A DNA stretch of 64,000 bases from Plantago ovata (taxonomy: Eukaryota > Streptophyta > Magnoliopsida > Lamiales > Plantaginaceae): contig CM051458.1 in the NCBI GenBank assembly GCA_028274465.1, positions 84,526,085 to 84,590,084 of the forward strand, written 5' to 3'. The translations under genes and the position numbers were made by a program. The notes under the pieces were generated by a model that saw only the letters and a program-made list of their open reading frames with translations, was not told where the DNA came from and searched no databases. Below, piece by piece: positions 57,381-64,000 of this stretch (the first letter of the stretch is position 1; each line of letters opens with the position of its first letter).

Positions 57381-60300
57381 GCCCTTGTAATAATAGGCTT
57401 TGAATCTCTCAAAGATATTGTTTGCTCTGCCGGCATCTTATATTTTCTCAAACCTCCAGGTAAACCGTGATCCAGTCACTGCTCAGATGCAGAGGATGAG
57501 AAGCCAAATAGAGCAGTTGCAGGCAGAATTGCTTTATTATCGCGGAGATTCTAATGCACCAGCTGAAGAACTTAAAGTATGTATATCCATAGTTAGATCT
57601 TTAGAGGATTGAGCTCTTCTTTTGGCATGAAATGCATAGGAAACCATTCTGGTTCGGATTTTTATATGCATATAAAGAGAATTTTTTTGAATGCACTCAT
57701 GCAAATAGATATTTGGGTGGTGAGTTATGTCAATGTTCACAAATTTTGCATGCTTCGGCTGCTTGATATGTGTTTGGATGGTGACATTATGTGATGTTAT
57801 GGTTCTGCACATTTATACGGTTCTTCTTTTGTGCAGATTCTGAAGCACAAAATATCTTTGCTTGAACAAAGTAAAGTTGAATTGCAGGAAGAACTTCAAG
57901 CATGCCGTACTGGTTATGAGCATCTGACGCAGCGTTCTATTGAGGCTCAGGTCAATCTAATATTTGAGTTAACTACTTGGATATAATAGAAGATGGCTGA
58001 GTTCAATGTCATGCATTTTTATTGAACATTAATCAATTTGATTCTCTCTCAGGTGGAAAGGGATAGGCTGCTTTTGAAAATGGAATCAATCCAAAATGGA
58101 AAACCTTTTGATGAGATTGATGGCAGTGAGAAGGTTCTCCCTTCAGTCCATACACTTTATTTTTTGGAAACCCCCAATGGATTATAAGAAAACATTTTCC
58201 TTGTTGTTCAGGATTTGGATATAATGAAAGGTTATATTACAAAGATTCAAGATCTGGAGACGGAATTATTACGTCTACGAAATTCAAATAGTGGTAGACG
58301 TGATATTTATGCAAATGCTTTTGTGCCAGAAGATGATGGGATTCACTCAACTGACTCCTATCTAGTGGATTCAGATATATGTTCCGTGGGAAAAGTTGGT
58401 ACGCACAAGGAACTTGATATCAACAACAGAAACTGCAAGAATGTTCCATAATACTTTTCAATTTGATATCGATATCTTTTATTAATGCATAGGAACATGG
58501 CTAAATTAATTATATTAATAGTTGTAGTAATATTTTCTTGGTATGTTGCAGATGAAGCCGAAGATGTGGAGAAAGAGCTCGAACATTCTTCATTACAAGA
58601 AAAGTTTGATAAAGAGCTCAAAGAATTGGAAAAAACGCTTGAGCTGAAACAGGTAAAAAAAAAAGAAACATGTTCCTCTTGACTCTACATAGCGTAATAA
58701 GAATCCTTGAGGCCAATGGCCACACTTCCTCATGTCAACTTTCATAAATGTGACGTTCAATTAGAATATATTACGGTTTTGAGTCCTGAACCCCAGTATC
58801 TCCTTTTTTGATTCAGACTAATTAAAATGTTATTCTATCAGTCTTTCCTTGGGATACACTCTAATTTCCTGCACTTTATTTCTATTCCTATAAAGGCTGA
58901 AATGAAGCGGTTTGCTGGAGGAGACAATCCAACTGTTAAACAGCATTATGAGAAGAAAGTGCATGAATTGGAACAAGAGAAGATGGTTTTGCAGGTAAAG
59001 TCTATAAGTTATTTTGCATTAATTGCAATGTGTCTCTAATGCTATTTCTTATTACAGAAAGAGATCGAAGAACTTAGGCAGAACCTTGCCTGCATCGCGA
59101 ACCAATCCGGTGATAGTGCTCAAAAGGTGAAGGAAGAGTATCTTCAAAAGCTCAATGTCCTTGAGAAACAGGCAAGCATCATCTTGATAAAACAATATGT
59201 TCTATGTTTATGTTTTGGTATTGTTTTACTAACTTCATGACCCTCTGCAGGTTGCTGAGTTAAAGAAAAAACAAGATGCTCAAGCACAAATGCTTCGGCA
59301 AAAGCAAAAGAGTGACGAGGCTGCAAAAAGGCTCCAGGATGAGATTCACAGGATAAAGACACAAAAGGTACTATATTGTGGCATTTAAGTTTATTGAATA
59401 AGCACATAAAAATATGACAGCTTCTCTTTGCTAATGATTTACCCCATGAAGGTTCAATTGCAACAAAAGATAAAGCAAGAGTCGGAGCAATTTAGGCAGT
59501 GGAAAGCATCTCGCGAAAAGGAGGTGCTTCAGGTAACATAATATAATATACTAGCATCTATAAACTACATATTACTCGGTGGCTTCAAAAGTAGTAGTCT
59601 ATTCTGTTTCTTGCTTGCTCGAGGTATCTAGTTATTTCTTTTAATTTGTCACGGTCATCACACTCAGACAAACCTGTTCCCTTGGACAAACACATAGATA
59701 CAAAACACACATAGGATTTGTGTACCAATTGCAATGGATTTTTTTCTACTTTACCCTTTCGTCTGAAACAACATAATTATATCCTTAATTTGTTTCTGTA
59801 GCTGAAAAAAGAGGGAAGGCGGAATGAATATGAAATGCATAAATTGTTGTCGCTGAACCAGAGGCAAAAGCAGGTAATTTGTGTGGTAATCACATGACCT
59901 AAGTTTTTAAACATATGGGATGGTGTGAATCTTATATTGCTTTTACAATAATTCAGGTATTGCAGCGAAAAACTGAAGAAGCTGCTGCGGCAACAAAACG
60001 ACTCAAAGAGTTGCTTGATTCTCGTAAATCACGAGAAGCAATTGGTCAGTATAAAATATTCCTGGTTTAACACTATGTGCTTATAATTTCTGTTCCATTT
60101 ATATATTTATGTTCATATGCAGGTTCTGTAAGTACTAAAGGGCCTGGAATTCAGGTATTTCATCATATTTTCTGTTTGCTGGTTGAGGTATACTGTATAT
60201 CTAAATAATGTTCTTTCTGTTTAAAGGCTTTGGTGCAGGCGATTGAGCATGAGCTTGAGGTTACCGTACGTGTACATGAAGTACGCTCCGAATATGAGCG

Positions 60301-61209
60301 CCAAATGGAAGAGTATGTTGCCATTCATAAACAATCAGAAGTTAAATACACCTTTTCTTATTTTGACTGTTTCAATATCTCTATTCATAGGCGGTCCAAA
60401 ATGGCTTCAGAGGTTGCAAAATTGAAGGAAGAGGCTCTGATTGCAAAACAGAACAGGTATCGACTCGTATTGCTAATACTCTAAATCTTTATTTATATGC
60501 TCTCTGTTCATAATGACATCTTATAAATATCATTATAGCAATGCATTGGCGCTGACATTAATTTCAATTACATCTTCCAAAGTAGTGAATTCCCTCAGAT
60601 GATGTCTCCTGGAGCAAGAAGTTCAAGGATCTATGCACTTGAGAACATGCTTGCTACGACTTCCAGTGCCCTCGTTTCTATGGCGTCCCATTTGTCTGAA
60701 GCAGAGGAGCGTGAGCGGGCATTTAGTGGCAGAGGAAGGTGGAACCAAGTTCGGACTCTTCCCGAAGCAAAAAATATCATGAATTATCTCTTTAACCTTG
60801 CATCATCCTCCAGGTAACAAGCACCTATTATTATGTCCTCTTCCATATACAGCTAAAAATCCGTAGGACCTTTGTGAAGTTAATGGATTATAAGACTCCC
60901 CGGCCCCGATTTTGACAGGTGCCAGCTTAGAGATAGAGAAGTTGATTGCAGAGAAATGGATTCAGAAATTAGAGAATTGAAAGAAAAGATAGTTAATTTG
61001 GTAACAAAGATAGAGTCCCAAGAGGCAGAAATCGTCCGCCGGGAGAATGCAATGGTAAGTACGTTTGCTGCTTTTACGCTTGGCATAAAGTATATATTCA
61101 AACTTATTTATGGCTCGGTGCAGCCTTTTGCATTTCTCAAATACGGAATCTTGTCCAGTGTATTTCTTGATAAGTGATCTGCTAGTAATGAGATTCATAG
61201 CAACTTGCT

Positions 61210-61255
<46 letters not shown>

Positions 61256-62555
61256 CAATTCATCATCTTGGCCCCTCGTCATATGACTTGGTGGTGGCTA
61301 ATTCTGCACATGTATAATTTGATTTTGCATTGTAATTATCTAACAAACTGACCTTCTTGTATGACCTAATTTCCTGTCAGAAATTAGCTATGGAGAGACA
61401 ATCAAACGAAATGAATGATGGCTCGAGAACTTTTCTAAACATCACAGAACGATCCCGTTATGACTTACGCCCAAAGGTAATACCATCAATCTTGTGCTCT
61501 TACTAATTATCCGGTTCCAATGCAAAACTCAAGTGTTTTCTAATGCTAAGGAGGAGTAAGGATTTTTATATCCTACTGTATAAAATGGAGGTGTTTACTT
61601 GTAAGCTTAGTTATCCCATCTTCATGCAATATCAACTTCCAGTGACTCACTTTCCTTTTTTCTTTGCCTGCCTAGGGATTTCGAAACTCAATGGTGTTTG
61701 ATTCACATGAAGACATGGATTTGTCTCAAGACGAGAAGGATGAAAATTTGAGCTTGGATGGTGATGACGACGGAGATTGGGGAGTAGGTGTTTGTTGCTC
61801 GTGCAGTAAATATTCTCTCTGCAAAACATCAAGATGTGAATGCCGAGCAGCAAACGGAAGTTGTAGCTTTTCATGTAGCTGTGAGATAACCAAGTGCAGC
61901 AATAGGAATGCTGCTATTGGAAATGACTTGCTGCAACCAGAACTTACCGAAGCCGTTGAAAGCAGGGTTAAGATGGAAGAAAGTAAAGGACCTAATGATC
62001 TTGCTTCTCATGCTGCAGAGTTAATTCAGACTGCTTTTTCTGGGAAACCCAACTCCACGAACAATGATAGTGTCACCAGGAAGCCTCTATCCGACATTGG
62101 CAACACTACTTCTGTAAGTGTTTTAGAGTAATTCGATCAAGTTATTTGAGTTATCTGTAGAACTGAAACCATCCGTGTATCATTTTTTCCAATTCCACCC
62201 AAGTAATACCATGGCACTTTTATTTTCATAGGCAAGATCCGCTGCTGCAGTAGACGCAAAAGGCAGGAAAAAGTGGCGCAAGCCTGAGATTCAGCTTGTA
62301 CCTGCTGTTGAACCTCCAATTCAGACCGATGATGTTCCTGTACAGCCAAAAAGTAATGGCAACAGTGAAACTTCTGCAGTTCCACCAAAGGTACCACGTC
62401 CCAAACGCTCAGTTCTGCCAAACAACAATCAATTGAAGGATAAAAATTCGGATCAAAGAAGTGAGCTTGTCAACAAAGAAGGTTTACCTCCATCCCTTGA
62501 TAGTGCAAATGAGCAAGGGAAAACCGTACAAGGCAAAGAAAATAGGGAACTGTAG
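54748..62555 (+). CDS. KIN4C: KIN-4 subfamily kinesin, KIN-4C type
   Basis: About 27 coding exons (first 54748-54864, 55098-55244, 55456-55608, 55707-55948; last 61676-62113 and 62232-62555), for about 1,218 residues. The N-terminal motor has the P-loop GQTGSGKT (87-94), SSRSH switch I (around 219-223) and DLAGSER switch II (257-263), then [20 protein letters not shown] and the neck. Long coiled coils follow (about 350-900), with [20 protein letters not shown] conserved. The tail has a Cys-rich CXC-like region (1005-1043, [20 protein letters not shown]) and the basic [17 protein letters not shown]-4 motors walk to microtubule plus ends and guide cellulose deposition or phragmoplast turnover. 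The whole coding order matches the plant KIN-4C branch rather than FRA1. Two introns start with GC (after 56793 and 59171). The join between 60391-60466 and 60599-60813 is uncertain. Confidence 0.92.
61212..61255. repeat. Poly-T tract in a kinesin intron
   Basis: An unbroken run of 44 T in the intron 61055-61380; length may be unreliable in assembly. Confidence 0.9.
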
Positions 62556-63245
62556 ATTGTAGTGACCAGAAAGTACGTCATTTATTCTAATTTAGTTCCT
62601 CCCGTTTTCTGGTCAAGTTCTCTTGATCTTGTGATGGCTGTTGATTTAACGTGCGACTCTCTTGATCTTGTAATGATTTAATATTGATTAACGTGTATGT
62701 TTCTGTATGTTAAGTTCATCTAGGTTGTTCAAAAGAGTAATGGCATTCTTCCCCGGGTGTATTTAACGGTTTAGTCAATTTTTCTTAACTTAAACCACTC
62801 AAAGTTCTGTTCTTGCTCTGTTTTCCAAATGATAACAATACTTTAAGCTTCTTTTTTTACAAACCTAAAATTTGCAATAAATTCTTAACCACCTTAACTT
62901 AAACGGCCGGTCCCAAACAAAACATGAACCTTTAAAAAATTTCCAGATAGCTTCGACTGTACTATGGAGAATTTATTAAAATTCATATTGTGAAAGTATA
63001 CTAAGTATAAATGAATTAGTGCTAGCCGTAACCGTTGTGTTTGTTTAAAATTTTAAAAAGTTTGGGAGTAGACATGATAGTTTAAAAAGTCGTCAGATGC
63101 ATTTGCAGAATAATTCCGATTTGAAGTTAAATAATGTTGATTTTAATGAAAATTAATTTGATATTTAATTACAAGGAAAACAGTTGTTTTTAATTAAAAT
63201 ATACTCCCTCCCAATTTAAATAATTGACGTTTTATAATTTTTAGG
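62556..63245. other. 3' flank of the kinesin gene
   Basis: Likely 3' untranslated region, then AT-rich sequence. At 63202 ATACTCCCTCCCAATTT resembles one end of a Stowaway MITE; no partner found in the window. Confidence 0.4.
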
Positions 63246-64000
63246 GTAATTTGCATTAAGATCCCCTGCTAGTTTCATCAATTACACATTGGCCCCTACT
63301 AGTTTAACAACTACGCATTACCGCCTGTTAGTGCAAATCAATTACATTTTAACCCACGACCTTGAATTTTAGCGAATTAAGGCCTGGAATGTACCATTTT
63401 GCCCTCACTTAAGTTTTAGTTTTCAAAAAAAAACAAACACCTTCAATTCTATTTTATTACATATTTGACTCTAAATTTTTCTATTTTACAAAATTGACTA
63501 TAAATTATTTAAATTAACCCCCATTAGTTATATAAATCTCAAAATGTTCTTAAATATTATAACAAAATGATCCATACACAATTATTGATTCATATTTCAC
63601 TCCATATTTTTTATAAAAGAAAAAAAATTTAAAAAAAATTAATAAAATTAAATATACAGCTCCGATCTGCTGTTTGAAAGCTCCGATCGGAGCTTTTGAC
63701 AGCTCCGATCGGAGCTGCCCAATGGGAAGCTCCGATTGGAGCTTTAAACAGCTCCAATTGGAGCTTTTGACAGCTCCGATCGGAGCTGTACTTTCCGGCA
63801 GCTCCGGCGTCGGAAAAATTCCGGTGCCGGAGCTGGAGAAGAAGAGGGACTTAAAATTAAAAAAAAAAAGAAAAAGAAAATAATAAAAGTAAAAAGAAAA
63901 TAAAATTAAAACATGAAAGGAAAAAGGAAAAAGAAAATAAAATAAATTAAGGGAGTGTTTGGCTAGCCACATTTTCAGAAAATTTTAGACTTGATCAACT
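63246..64000. mobile_element. Element with palindromic GCTCCGATCGGAGC core, cut by window end
   Basis: AT-rich left part with CAATTACATTTTAACCC words, like the element at 18640-19335. A GC-rich core at 63660-63835 repeats the palindrome GCTCCGATCGGAGC or GCTCCAATTGGAGC five to six times and ends GTGCCGGAGCTGG. The right end lies beyond the window. No protein-coding sign. Confidence 0.5.

Overview
This is a gene-bearing but transposon-rich stretch of nuclear DNA from a flowering plant. The evidence is spliced genes with GT-AG introns, plant-only families (HVA22, FAR1/FHY3, CRT-like plastid transporter, type I MADS, KIN-4 kinesin) and plant MITE/MULE/hAT/SINE debris. It looks like a eudicot; I cannot fix the species.

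Layout. 1-3.4 kb: a LINE remnant and two interlocked pairs of inverted repeats. 3.4-5.9 kb (-): an HVA22-like gene whose last exon adds a U1-type zinc finger and an RNase H-like domain. 6.285-16.405 kb: a 10.1-kb Mutator-like element (MULE) bounded by about 47-bp terminal inverted repeats and an exact 9-bp target duplication (AAGTAACTT). It carries a FAR1/MULE-type transposase gene with one frameshift, and intron-containing fragments of three unrelated host genes (ERCC1, a plastid rhomboid-like protein, glutamate synthase). 16.4-19.4 kb: a long perfect-looking hairpin, a Stowaway-like MITE and an element with a GC-rich core. 19.5-23.9 kb (+): a CRT-like plastid transporter (CLT), 10 exons. 25.2-26.0 kb (-): a type I M-gamma MADS gene. 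29.7-30.3 kb (-): a membrane-anchored TPR protein. 30.8-37.4 kb: a TIR element, a Copia 3' end with LTR, a hAT-like element containing a SINE, and a 66-bp minisatellite rich in CACGTG. 37.7-38.7 kb (-): a J-domain/AT-hook protein. 39-43.4 kb: a decayed local triplication with nested Tourist MITEs. 44.4-53.4 kb (+): a SUMO protease of the ULP2 type, 16 exons. 54.7-62.6 kb (+): a KIN-4C type kinesin, 27 coding exons. 63.2 kb to the end: an AT-rich element with a palindromic GC-rich core, cut by the window edge.

The housekeeping genes are unrelated in function and show no operon-like logic. The most unusual object is the MULE. It combines a nearly complete transposase with captured fragments of several genes, and one fragment (ERCC1 exons 1-3) reads in frame straight into the transposase. 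Exon boundaries below come from reading splice sites, phase and family similarity by eye, not from transcripts.
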